Source: Wenzhouxiangella sp. (GTDB lineage: Bacteria > Pseudomonadota > Gammaproteobacteria > Xanthomonadales > Wenzhouxiangellaceae). From it: a stretch of DNA of 34,303 bases. Shown here piece after piece: positions 25,523 to 33,237 of this stretch. Every line of letters starts with the position of its first letter. Within the stretch, counting starts at the first letter, position 1. The stretch is from positions 1 through 34,303 of the forward strand of contig RECK01000157.1 in the NCBI GenBank assembly GCA_007694055.1. Reading direction: 5' to 3'. The notes below the pieces were generated by a model. The model did not search any database. It saw only the letters and a program-made list of their open reading frames with translations, and was not told the origin of the DNA. The position numbers were made by a program, and so were the translations under genes.

Positions 25523-27097
25523 ATGCAGCCAGCCCCTGAACCCGCCAACGAAGATGATCGTCTGCGCGCCCTGCAAACCAGCGGGCTGCTTGACAGTCCG
25601 GCAGAGGAACGCTTCGATCGGCTGACCCGGCTGGCACAACGTATCTTCAACGTACCGATCGCGCTGATCTCACTGGTCGACCGCGAACGGCAATGGTTCA
25701 AGTCCAGGCAAGGCCTGGACATCTGCGAAACCTCGCGCTCGGTTTCCTTTTGCGGCCATGCCATTCTTGGACGGGATCTTTTCGAGGTGGCAGATGCCCA
25801 TGCCGATCCGCGCTTTGCCGATAACCCGCTGGTTACCGGTGAACCGGGCATCCGCTTCTACGCCGGGGCCCCCATCCACGACCATGCTGGTCACGCCCTC
25901 GGCACCCTGTGCCTGTTGGACCAGCAGCCACGTCGGCTGACCGAGCGCGAGCGACTGTGCCTGCGCGACCTGGCCGACTGCGTGGCCGATGAATTCTCGA
26001 CCATAGACCGGCACAAGCTGGCCTCGGTGGCCCGGCAAACCACCAACTCGGTCATCATCACCGATCGCAACAGCCGCATCACCTGGGTCAACGAAGGCTT
26101 CACCCGCATGACCGGATTCAGCCTTCATGAGGCACGCGGCCAGTCACCCGGACAACTGCTGCAAGGCCCGAAAACCAGCCTTGCCACCGTCGGCGAAATG
26201 CGCAAGCAGCTGGCCCAGGGCCTGGGTTTCGATGTCGAGGTGCTCAACTATCGCAAGGACGGCCACCCCGTCTGGGTTCACATCACCTGCAACCCGCTGC
26301 TGGACGCGCACGGTGCGCTTGATGGCTACATGGCCATCCAGAGCGATATCGGCAAGATCAAGGCCGTCGAGCAGCTCAAGCGCGAACTGACCGTCACCAT
26401 CAGCCACGAACTGCGCACGCCGCTGACCTCACTGACCGGCGCGCTTGACCTGCTGGATGAAGGCGCGGTCAGCCAATTGAACGACTCGGCCCGGCGCCTG
26501 ATTGGCATTGCCCGCAAGAACAGCCAACGACTGCGGCGGCTGATCGACGATGTGCTGGACATGGAGAAACTGCTGGCCGGCCAGATGAGATTCGAACTTT
26601 CCCCCCAGCCGCTGCTGCCACTGCTTGAACGAGCCATCGAGGCGCACCAGACCTATGCGGTCGATCGCGCCGTGCGCCTGAACCGCGTCGATGATTGCCC
26701 AGACACCGTGATCGTGACCGACCCGAACCGCTTCCAGCAGGTCATGAGCAACCTGCTGTCGAACGCCGTCAAGCACTCGCCCGACCAGGGCCTGGTCACC
26801 ATCCACGCCCGTATCAGCGGCCCCTGCGTACGCATCGAGGTCGTCGATCAGGGACCGGGCGTGGACGAAGCCTTTAGAGAACGATTGTTTCAGCCCTTCG
26901 CCCAGGGCAATTCATCCGACCCGGTCAACAACAACGGCACCGGCCTGGGCCTGGCCATCACGCGTGAGATGCTTGAACAAATGAATGGCCGCATCGGGCT
27001 GGACTGCAGCCCGGATCAAGGCGCCTGTTTCTGGTTCGAGCTACCCCGGGCGGATTCGGCCATGATCCAGCCAGACCGCATGACTGTCGAAAAATGA
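25523..27097 (+). CDS. Soluble GAF-PAS histidine kinase
   Basis: The 524-residue protein has no membrane segment. A GAF domain covers about residues 20-158 (FDRLTRLAQRIFNVPIALISLVD, FYAGAPIHDHAGHALGTLCLLD). PAS follows at about 165-280 (NSVIITDRNSRITWVNEGFTRMTGF). The LOV-like stretch GQSPGQLLQGPKT lacks the flavin-binding Cys, so it is not a typical photoreceptor. HisKA has H295 in TISHELRTPL; the HATPase has NLLSNAVKHS, DQGPGV and GTGLGLAI. No receiver is attached. Its kinase half is closely similar to that of the kinase at 30493. The start lies 9 nt after the previous stop with GAGGG upstream, so it is cotranscribed with the partner-switch gene and may phosphorylate its Hpt or receiver. 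Confidence 0.92.
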   Translation: MQPAPEPANEDDRLRALQTSGLLDSPAEERFDRLTRLAQRIFNVPIALISLVDRERQWFKSRQGLDICETSRSVSFCGHAILGRDLFEVADAHADPRFADNPLVTGEPGIRFYAGAPIHDHAGHALGTLCLLDQQPRRLTERERLCLRDLADCVADEFSTIDRHKLASVARQTTNSVIITDRNSRITWVNEGFTRMTGFSLHEARGQSPGQLLQGPKTSLATVGEMRKQLAQGLGFDVEVLNYRKDGHPVWVHITCNPLLDAHGALDGYMAIQSDIGKIKAVEQLKRELTVTISHELRTPLTSLTGALDLLDEGAVSQLNDSARRLIGIARKNSQRLRRLIDDVLDMEKLLAGQMRFELSPQPLLPLLERAIEAHQTYAVDRAVRLNRVDDCPDTVIVTDPNRFQQVMSNLLSNAVKHSPDQGLVTIHARISGPCVRIEVVDQGPGVDEAFRERLFQPFAQGNSSDPVNNNGTGLGLAITREMLEQMNGRIGLDCSPDQGACFWFELPRADSAMIQPDRMTVEK

Positions 27098-27145
27098 AAA
27101 CCAGAAATGAAAGCCAACAATGAAAGCCAACAATGACAGGCAAGG
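27093..27145 (+). repeat. 13-bp tandem repeat with an ATGA in each unit
   Basis: Four units of about 13 bp follow each other, consensus AATGAAAGCCAAC. The ATGA of each unit begins at 27094, 27107, 27120 and 27133, exactly 13 apart; a fifth ATGA at 27147 is one base out of step. The first ATGA contains the stop codon of the GAF-PAS kinase; the array fills the gap to the FIST start at 27155. Because 13 is not a multiple of 3, each ATG is in a different frame from the last. Confidence 0.85.
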
Positions 27146-27154
27146 GATGAAAGC

Positions 27155-28267
27155 ATGTCCATGACCCGAATTCACTTCACCCAGCAGATCGGGCTGGAGT
27201 CACTCAAGCAGCTCGTCGATCAGGCACTCGCAGAAGATGCCCAGGCGTTGATGCTGTTGGCCTGCGACGCCAACGGCTGCAGTCCGGACAGCTTCGACCC
27301 CTGGCTGCGCTCACTGCCGGTCCCGGTTTTCGGCGGGGTGTTTCCCCAGCTGATCCACGCAGGGCGCAACGTAGAGCGCGGCTACCTTGTCATCGCACTC
27401 AGTGAACCGGTCCGAGCCATCACGATCGCTGGCCTGTCGGACCCGGAAACCGATTTCCATGAGCAGGTTGCCGAGCAGCTCGGCGACGATGAGCCCCCGG
27501 ACAGCGTGCTGTTCCTGCTGGACGGGCTGGCCAGCCGTATCGGCGAGCTGCTTGATGTTGTCTACGACCACCTCGGCAGCGACACGGTCTACTTCGGTGG
27601 CGGGGCCGGCAGCCTCAGCTTCGAGCCGCGCCCATGCCTGTTCTCCAACCAGGGCATGCTGGCCGACCATGCCCAGTTGACCATTCTGCCCGGACACTAC
27701 GAACTGGGCGTGGAACACGGCTGGGAGAAACTGGCCGGCCCCTTTGTCGTCACCGATGCAACGCGCAACGTCATCCATGCGCTCGACTTCAGACCCGCCT
27801 TCGAGGTCTACCGCGAACACGTCGAGCCCAGCAGCGGCCAGCGCTTTGAACAGGACAACTTCTTCGCCATCGCCAAGGCTTATCCCTTTGGCCTGGAAAA
27901 ACCGGATGGCCATATCCTGGTCCGCGACCCGATCAGCCGGACCGGCAACGACCTCAACTGCGTCGGCGAGGTTCCGGCCAACAGCATGGTTTACCTGCTC
28001 AAGGGTGATCCGGAGAAGCTGATTGCCGCGGCCGGCCGCGGCGCCCGGAACATCCCCCCTGGCCAGGCCCCGGCCATCCTGGCCGACTGCATCAGCCGCG
28101 TCCTGTTCCTCGAAGACGACTTCGCCCGCGAACTGGCGGCCATCCAGTCCGGGCTGGGTGACCGTCCCGTGTTCGGCATGCTCACCCTGGGCGAGGTGGC
28201 CAACGGCGGCGGCACCTGCCTGGAGTTCTACAACAAGACCAGCGTGCTTGCGGCCCCGTCGGACTGA
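27155..28267 (+). CDS. FIST-domain sensory protein
   Basis: The 370-residue protein consists of a FIST N-terminal domain (about residues 25-215; LMLLACDANGCSPDSFDPWLR, VFGGVFPQLIHAGRN, DTVYFGGGAGSLSF) and a FIST C-terminal domain (about 220-365; HALDFRPAFEVYREHV, KAYPFGLEKPDGHILVRDP, FGMLTLGEVANGGGTCLEFYNKT). FIST is proposed to bind small ligands, perhaps amino acids, and is often coded next to histidine kinases or cyclic-di-GMP enzymes. There is no signal peptide or membrane helix, so it acts in the cytoplasm. ATG 27155 follows AAGGG at a good distance. The next gene starts 6 nt after its stop, and the two gene products beyond share an N-terminal domain that may be its docking partner. Confidence 0.9.
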   Translation: MSMTRIHFTQQIGLESLKQLVDQALAEDAQALMLLACDANGCSPDSFDPWLRSLPVPVFGGVFPQLIHAGRNVERGYLVIALSEPVRAITIAGLSDPETDFHEQVAEQLGDDEPPDSVLFLLDGLASRIGELLDVVYDHLGSDTVYFGGGAGSLSFEPRPCLFSNQGMLADHAQLTILPGHYELGVEHGWEKLAGPFVVTDATRNVIHALDFRPAFEVYREHVEPSSGQRFEQDNFFAIAKAYPFGLEKPDGHILVRDPISRTGNDLNCVGEVPANSMVYLLKGDPEKLIAAAGRGARNIPPGQAPAILADCISRVLFLEDDFARELAAIQSGLGDRPVFGMLTLGEVANGGGTCLEFYNKTSVLAAPSD

Positions 28268-28273
28268 ATCCGG

Positions 28274-30487
28274 ATGCCAGCGCATAGCGACAAGACCAGC
28301 CAGCTGATCAACCTGCAGTACGAGCTGGCCATGCTGGTCGGCGGGACTTTGCGGCTCAATCCCATGCTGCGTCAGTTCTTTCCACCCGCGCTGAAGGCAT
28401 TGGGTTGCAAGGCAGCCCATCTGTGGCTGAAGGATCAAGCGGATGGCGCAGCACGATTGCGATTCAGCTATCCGTCCCGGGACAAGTCAGTCTGGCAGCA
28501 GGATCCCGCCTATGCCCGGATCGCGAGTCGTCTGGCCGAAGACACGGGCCAAACCGCCATCCTGCAACTGGGACCGGATCACCACGCTCTCAGGCTGCCA
28601 CTTGGGGACATCGGTTTTTGCGTCTTGATTGGCAAGGGCAAGGGCATAGAGCCCAACACCATCGCCGCACTTGCTCCGATCTTCAGGCGCCTGGGCAATG
28701 CAGTCCGCGCTTCTCTGCAACATGAAAAGACCGAGAACCTTCAGTATCGGGCCGAAACCAGCGAGCGTCGCCTGCAGTACCTGCTTGACGAACTACCGAC
28801 CGTGGCCGTCAAGGGTTACTTGCTCGACGGGACCTTGAACTACTGGAACCAGGCATCCGAGAACTTGTACGGATACAAACGCGAGGAAGCGATTGGCGCA
28901 AACTTGCTGGATCTGATCATCCCTCCGGAACTGCGACAACGCGTCCACAGCGCCCTGGAGGCGGTCGCCCGGGGCGGCGACGTCAAGGGCGGCGAAACCA
29001 TGATGATGGGGAAGGATGGACGCCACATCCCGGTCCACTCCAGCCACCTGGTCATGCACCGCCCCGGCCTTCCAACCGAACTGTTCAGCGTTGACATCGA
29101 CCTGACCGAACGCAAGCGTCACGAAACGGCTCTGGCTCACGCTGCCAATCACGACATGCTGACCGGGCTACCCAACAGACACCTTTTGCATTCACACCTG
29201 CGCCAGGCTAGCGGGCGGGCGCGACGGTCCGGTCAGACATTCGCCATTTGCTACATCGACCTGGATCGATTCAAGCCCATCAACGATCACTTTGGCCACC
29301 ATGTTGGCGATCAGGTACTGATTGCAGCAGGAAACTGCCTGAGCGAAATGGTCCGGGAAGGTGACGTCGTCGCCCGCCTTGGCGGTGACGAGTTCGTACT
29401 GTTGCTTGAGAGTGTCGACCAGACCGAAGCACTGATGGACCGCCTCAGCTCCATCCTGGCGGGATTAACTCGCGCGATGCCGCTGAAGGGCAAGGAACAT
29501 GCCATTTCGGCCAGTATGGGCGTAGCCTTCTATCCGCGCGACGGTGACGACCCCGATACGCTGCTTCGCCATGCCGACCTGGCGATGTACCAGGCCAAAA
29601 GCGAAGGACGCAATTGCTTTCGCCTGTTCGACGCCCGCATGCAACAGGAAGCAGAGGAAAGCGGCAAGCGCCGCCGAGCGCTGGATTCCGGCCTTGCCAA
29701 CAACGAATTCAGGCTGGTCTATCAACCCATAGTTCGCCTTCGAGACAGTCAACTGATCGGCCTGGAAGCACTGGTTCGCTGGCAACATCCCGAACGCGGG
29801 CTGCTCACGCCGGTTGCTTTCCTGGAAAGCCTGGAAGGCGAACAACTGGAACGCCGCTTCGGCGAGAAAGTTTTCGAATTGGCCGTGGCCCAAATTCAGC
29901 GCTGGAACGAAACATGGCGCCGCTGCCGGGTCAGCGTCAACCTGACCGGGCACCATTTGCTCCAGCAGGACTTCATCGATCGGGTTTCCGAACTGCTCGA
30001 TCGGCACCCCGGCGTTGAGCCATCCCAACTGGTCTTCGAGATCCTCGAAAGCATCGCCATGCGCGACCTGGGACAGGTCGCCGCTGCCCTTAACCGCTGT
30101 CGCGAAAGACACTTCCGTATCGCACTGGACGACTTCGGCACCGGCTACTCCTCCCTGTCACGCCTGCGCCAGCTGCCAGTCGATATTCTGAAGATCGACC
30201 GCAGCTTTGTCGCCAACATGCTCGATGATCGGGGCGATCGCAGCATCGTGCAGAGTGCGATCGAGCTGGCCCGGGTGTTTGAACTGGAAGTGATCGCGGA
30301 AGGCCCGGAGACGGCTGAGCATCTATGCTTGCTCGAAACGATGGGCTGCGACCTGGCCCAGGGCTACGCAATAGCCGCTGCCATGCCGGCCGAAGCCATA
30401 CCGGAATGGTTCGATCGCTGGGAAAGCGACCAAATCCAGGCGCCACTGTGGTCCGGCTCGACGCCTCGCGATGACATGTCAGCCTGA
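28274..30487 (+). CDS. GGDEF-EAL cyclic-di-GMP enzyme with PAS and a shared N-terminal domain
   Basis: The 737-residue protein has an N-terminal domain (about 1-155) also found in the histidine kinase that follows. PAS spans about 165-280 and GGDEF about 285-455, with GGDEF intact at 370-374 and the inhibitory RxxD site at 361-364. EAL spans about 465-715, with E498 in GLEALVRW, DDFGTGYSSL at 619-628 and KIDRSF at 640-645. AEGPET replaces the usual AEGVET. Both catalytic domains look complete, so it could make and break cyclic-di-GMP, with the balance set by the N-terminal or PAS input. Exopolysaccharide output is a common target of cyclic-di-GMP, which fits the location. It starts 6 nt after the FIST gene. 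Confidence 0.93.
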   Translation: MPAHSDKTSQLINLQYELAMLVGGTLRLNPMLRQFFPPALKALGCKAAHLWLKDQADGAARLRFSYPSRDKSVWQQDPAYARIASRLAEDTGQTAILQLGPDHHALRLPLGDIGFCVLIGKGKGIEPNTIAALAPIFRRLGNAVRASLQHEKTENLQYRAETSERRLQYLLDELPTVAVKGYLLDGTLNYWNQASENLYGYKREEAIGANLLDLIIPPELRQRVHSALEAVARGGDVKGGETMMMGKDGRHIPVHSSHLVMHRPGLPTELFSVDIDLTERKRHETALAHAANHDMLTGLPNRHLLHSHLRQASGRARRSGQTFAICYIDLDRFKPINDHFGHHVGDQVLIAAGNCLSEMVREGDVVARLGGDEFVLLLESVDQTEALMDRLSSILAGLTRAMPLKGKEHAISASMGVAFYPRDGDDPDTLLRHADLAMYQAKSEGRNCFRLFDARMQQEAEESGKRRRALDSGLANNEFRLVYQPIVRLRDSQLIGLEALVRWQHPERGLLTPVAFLESLEGEQLERRFGEKVFELAVAQIQRWNETWRRCRVSVNLTGHHLLQQDFIDRVSELLDRHPGVEPSQLVFEILESIAMRDLGQVAAALNRCRERHFRIALDDFGTGYSSLSRLRQLPVDILKIDRSFVANMLDDRGDRSIVQSAIELARVFELEVIAEGPETAEHLCLLETMGCDLAQGYAIAAAMPAEAIPEWFDRWESDQIQAPLWSGSTPRDDMSA
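28288..28342 (+). repeat. 55-bp perfect direct repeat, copy 1
   Basis: These 55 bases are identical to 30507-30561. They encode the DKTSQLINLQYELAMLVG segment of the shared N-terminal domain, in the same frame in both genes. Beyond this run the two genes remain alignable for about 150 codons but drift apart, including at silent positions. Confidence 0.95.
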
Positions 30488-30492
30488 CTGCA

Positions 30493-32106
30493 ATGAGCCT
30501 GACCAACGACAAGACCAGCCAGCTGATCAACCTGCAGTACGAGCTGGCCATGCTGGTCGGCAAGGAATTGCAGCTGGTGCCCATGCTGCGCAGCTTTTTT
30601 CCACCGGCGCTGAAAGCACTGGGTTGTCGCGCGGCCCATGTCTGGCTGCGCGGAGATCCCGATCAACCGCCTGCGCATTGTTTCAGCTACCCGGCCAGGG
30701 AAACATCGGTATGGCGGGAAGATGCCCGCTTCGTCGAGGTGGCCAATCAGTTTGCCGTTGCCGCCGACCAGCCTCGCTCGCTGGCCATCGGCGAAGACCG
30801 GCAACTGCTGTTGATGCCCTTGGATTCGGTCGGATTCTGCGCCCTGATTCGACAAGGTGACCCGATAGACCCGATTGTCGTCGCCGCGATCCGGCCGATT
30901 TTCAAGCGCCTGGCCAACGCCTGCAGCGCGTCGCTGCGGCACGAGAAAGTCGAACAGCTCAAGGCCCTGGCCGCGGAGCGGGAGCTGCGGCTTCGAACGG
31001 TACTGGAAACCATCGGCGAAGTCATTTTCCAGGCAGATGGCGAAGGCCGCCTTACCTTTCTCAACCCGGCCTGGCAGACACTCACCGGCATGACCATTAC
31101 CCAGGCGCTGGGTCACCCGCTGAGCGAATTCATGGCCCTTTCTGACCGGCCCCGGCTCGAGCGCGGACTGGCCGAGGCCCGGGATGGCGAGTCAAACGAG
31201 CGCCTGGAGCTGCGTTTGCAAACCGCACACGGGCACTGGAAGGATGTCGTTGTACGACTACAAAGCGCCCGCGCAACGACACCGCCGGCCTCGTCCGCCG
31301 TGCCGCCGGGCCACCCGGGAAAACGCTGGTATGACAACGCGGCCAATCACACTTACCAACTGACCGGGACCATCATCGATGTCACCAAGCTGCGCCAGGC
31401 CGAGCGGCTCAAACGCGAATTCACCGCCACCGTCAGCCATGAGCTGCGCACGCCGCTGACATCCATTGTCGGTGCGATCGGCCTGCTCGACGGCGGTGCA
31501 GCCGGCGACCTGCCGCCCAGGGCGCGCGAGCTGGTCGCCGTGGCCGGAAAGAACAGCCAGCGTCTGCGCCAGCTGATCGACGATTTGCTCGACATGGAAA
31601 AACTGCTTGCCGGCAAGATGGTGTTCGCCGCCGAGACGATCGATGTCGTCGAACTGATCACCCAGTCGGCCCGCGAACATGCCCCGCTGGCCGACCAGCG
31701 CGAGGTTCGGCTGCTTGTCGACAGCGACCCGGAAGGCGGGCAGGTTTGCGCCGACCGGCACCGCCTTGAACAGGTGCTGAGCAACCTGCTGTCCAACGCC
31801 ATCAAGTTTTCACCACCGGGCGGCGCGGTAAAAATCGGCTGTCGGCAGTCCGCAGCGAAGGTCCGGATCGAAGTCATCGACCACGGACCGGGCATTGACC
31901 CGACCCTGCAGGCCGGCCTGTTCGAGCCGTTCACCCAGGCCGATGCCAGCGACACGCGCAGCCAGGGTGGAACCGGGCTGGGCCTGGCCATCTCGCGCGC
32001 GCTGATCGACCAGATGGACGGACGCATTGGTATCGAGTCACGTCCCGGCCAGGGCGCGACATTCTGGTTTGAACTGCCCGCCGCCAACACGCCCGCACCG
32101 GACTGA
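30493..32106 (+). CDS. Histidine kinase with the shared N-terminal domain, PAS, HisKA and HATPase
   Basis: The 537-residue soluble protein has residues 1-155 paralogous to the start of the GGDEF-EAL protein (QLINLQYELAMLVG, MLRSFFPPALKALGC, AAHVWL). PAS spans about 165-297 (TIGEVIFQADGEGRLTFLNPAW). Part of the PAS (about 260-285) is a proline-, alanine- and asparagine-rich insertion, SARATTPPASSAVPPG onward. HisKA has H316 in TVSHELRTPLTS; the HATPase has NLLSNAIKFS, DHGPGI and GTGLGLAIS. The kinase half is closely similar to that of the GAF-PAS kinase at 25523, including NSQRLRQLIDDLLDMEKLLAG. So this protein looks like a recombinant of two neighbours: N-terminus of one, C-terminus of the other. 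It starts 5 nt after the previous stop. Confidence 0.93.
   Translation: MSLTNDKTSQLINLQYELAMLVGKELQLVPMLRSFFPPALKALGCRAAHVWLRGDPDQPPAHCFSYPARETSVWREDARFVEVANQFAVAADQPRSLAIGEDRQLLLMPLDSVGFCALIRQGDPIDPIVVAAIRPIFKRLANACSASLRHEKVEQLKALAAERELRLRTVLETIGEVIFQADGEGRLTFLNPAWQTLTGMTITQALGHPLSEFMALSDRPRLERGLAEARDGESNERLELRLQTAHGHWKDVVVRLQSARATTPPASSAVPPGHPGKRWYDNAANHTYQLTGTIIDVTKLRQAERLKREFTATVSHELRTPLTSIVGAIGLLDGGAAGDLPPRARELVAVAGKNSQRLRQLIDDLLDMEKLLAGKMVFAAETIDVVELITQSAREHAPLADQREVRLLVDSDPEGGQVCADRHRLEQVLSNLLSNAIKFSPPGGAVKIGCRQSAAKVRIEVIDHGPGIDPTLQAGLFEPFTQADASDTRSQGGTGLGLAISRALIDQMDGRIGIESRPGQGATFWFELPAANTPAPD
30507..30561 (+). repeat. 55-bp perfect direct repeat, copy 2
   Basis: Identical to 28288-28342. 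It lies in the first codons of the histidine kinase gene at 30493 and encodes the same residues as copy 1. Recombination between the copies would delete 2219 bp and fuse the two genes in frame. Confidence 0.95.
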
Positions 32107-32122
32107 GCCATCCCGGCAGAAG

Positions 32123-32167
32123 TTTGCATTCCGATCACAGTCGCGGCCACCCGCGCTGGTCAAATGG
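32123..32167 (+). promoter_or_regulatory. Shared exopolysaccharide promoter element, copy D
   Basis: TTTGCATTCCGATCAC, then 21 nt, then TCAAATGG, with the same spacing as copies A to C. It ends 23 nt before ATG 32191. The ATG inside its right block (32164) happens to be in frame with the glycosyltransferase gene, which explains why a longer reading frame exists there. Confidence 0.72.
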
Positions 32168-32190
32168 TCAAAACCATTCGACCAACGGCT

Positions 32191-33222
32191 ATGCAAGCGA
32201 TCATCTACATTCTCCACAGCGGCAACCTCTACGGCACCGAGCGTATGGCCCTGGCCACCATGACCGGCCTCAAGCAGCAAGGCCGCGGCATGCTGCTGGC
32301 GCCACCCGGGCCCGTGCACGCCGAAGCCGCGCGCCTGGGCCTGGCCAGCCGCCCGTTCAGCTCACCGGCCCGGCTGTCCCGCTGCCTGCTCCACGAGCTC
32401 AAGGCTCATCGCCAACTGAACCTGGTTGCGACCGGTGTCAGCCATTCCCTGATCGCCCAGGCCCTGGCCTGGACGCGGCGCTGCCGGATACGCCACGTGC
32501 ACGTGGTTCACGGCGGCACCGACGAGCGCCTGTCCTACGGCCGCAAGGCGCTCCTGGATCGATTGCCGATCACCCTGGTCGCCGTGTCCGGTTTCGTCCG
32601 CGAACGGCTGCTGGCCCACGGCTGTCGCGACCAGCGCATCACGGTCGTCGAAAACTTTCTGCCCAACCCGCCAGACCGCCGCCGCGATCCGGCAAGCATC
32701 ACCCCGATCCGGCGCGTCGCCATGATCTCGCGCCTCGATCCAATCAAGCGCGTCCACCTGCTGATCGAGGCCATCGAACGCGAGCCCGAGCTGCGTGGCA
32801 TCCAGTTCGAGATCTTCGGCCAGGGCAGTGAATACGAATCCCTGCGGGCCCGCAGCCAGGCCATGCCCAACCTGGTACTGCACGGGTTTCAGCCAGATGC
32901 TGCCGACCGCCTGGCGGACTTCGACCTGCTCCTGCACACCTGCGCCGAGGAGCCGTTTGGCCTGGCCATACTCGAGGCCATGACCAGTGGCATCCCGGTA
33001 CTGGTCCCGAATGCCGGCGGCGCCGGCTCCCTGGTGACCGACGGTCACACCGGATTCCACTTCCCGGCCAACTGCAGCGGTGGACTGGCCAACCGCCTGG
33101 TCGAATTGAAAGCCATGGCACCAGCCCGACTGCACGAGGTGATCGAATCGGCCAGGCACGCCATGAAAACCCGCTTCGCGCCCGCCCGCGGTCTGGCCCA
33201 ATACGCCAGCCTGCTGGCCTGA
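32191..33222 (+). CDS. GT4-family glycosyltransferase
   Basis: This is a GT-B glycosyltransferase of 343 residues. The N-terminal domain opens IIYILHSGNLYGTERMALATMTGL, the usual substrate-loop region of GT4 enzymes. The C-terminal half has RVAMISRLDPIKRVHLLIEAI, EIFGQGSEYESLR and the EX7E region CAEEPFGLAILEAMTSGIPVLVPNAGG. I chose ATG 32191, where homology starts and which lies at the standard distance from promoter element D. The in-frame ATG 32164 would add nine residues and lies inside that element. It should add one sugar to the repeat unit. It is followed after 15 bp by another glycosyltransferase gene, and both form a separate transcription unit after the signalling genes. Confidence 0.92.
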   Translation: MQAIIYILHSGNLYGTERMALATMTGLKQQGRGMLLAPPGPVHAEAARLGLASRPFSSPARLSRCLLHELKAHRQLNLVATGVSHSLIAQALAWTRRCRIRHVHVVHGGTDERLSYGRKALLDRLPITLVAVSGFVRERLLAHGCRDQRITVVENFLPNPPDRRRDPASITPIRRVAMISRLDPIKRVHLLIEAIEREPELRGIQFEIFGQGSEYESLRARSQAMPNLVLHGFQPDAADRLADFDLLLHTCAEEPFGLAILEAMTSGIPVLVPNAGGAGSLVTDGHTGFHFPANCSGGLANRLVELKAMAPARLHEVIESARHAMKTRFAPARGLAQYASLLA

Positions 33223-33237
33223 CAGGAGACGCTGACC

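Noticed and set aside
25523-27097. LOV photoreceptor domain in the GAF-PAS kinase
   Set aside because: The LOV-like stretch has Pro where the flavin-binding Cys should be (GQSPGQLLQ).
5381-32167. ATG inside the conserved AATGG as the true start codon or an upstream ORF
   Set aside because: Distances to the gene starts are 29, 28, 32 and 27 nt, so the frame differs among copies. Conservation is of DNA, not coding. Only copy D is in frame and only copy A gives a short ORF.
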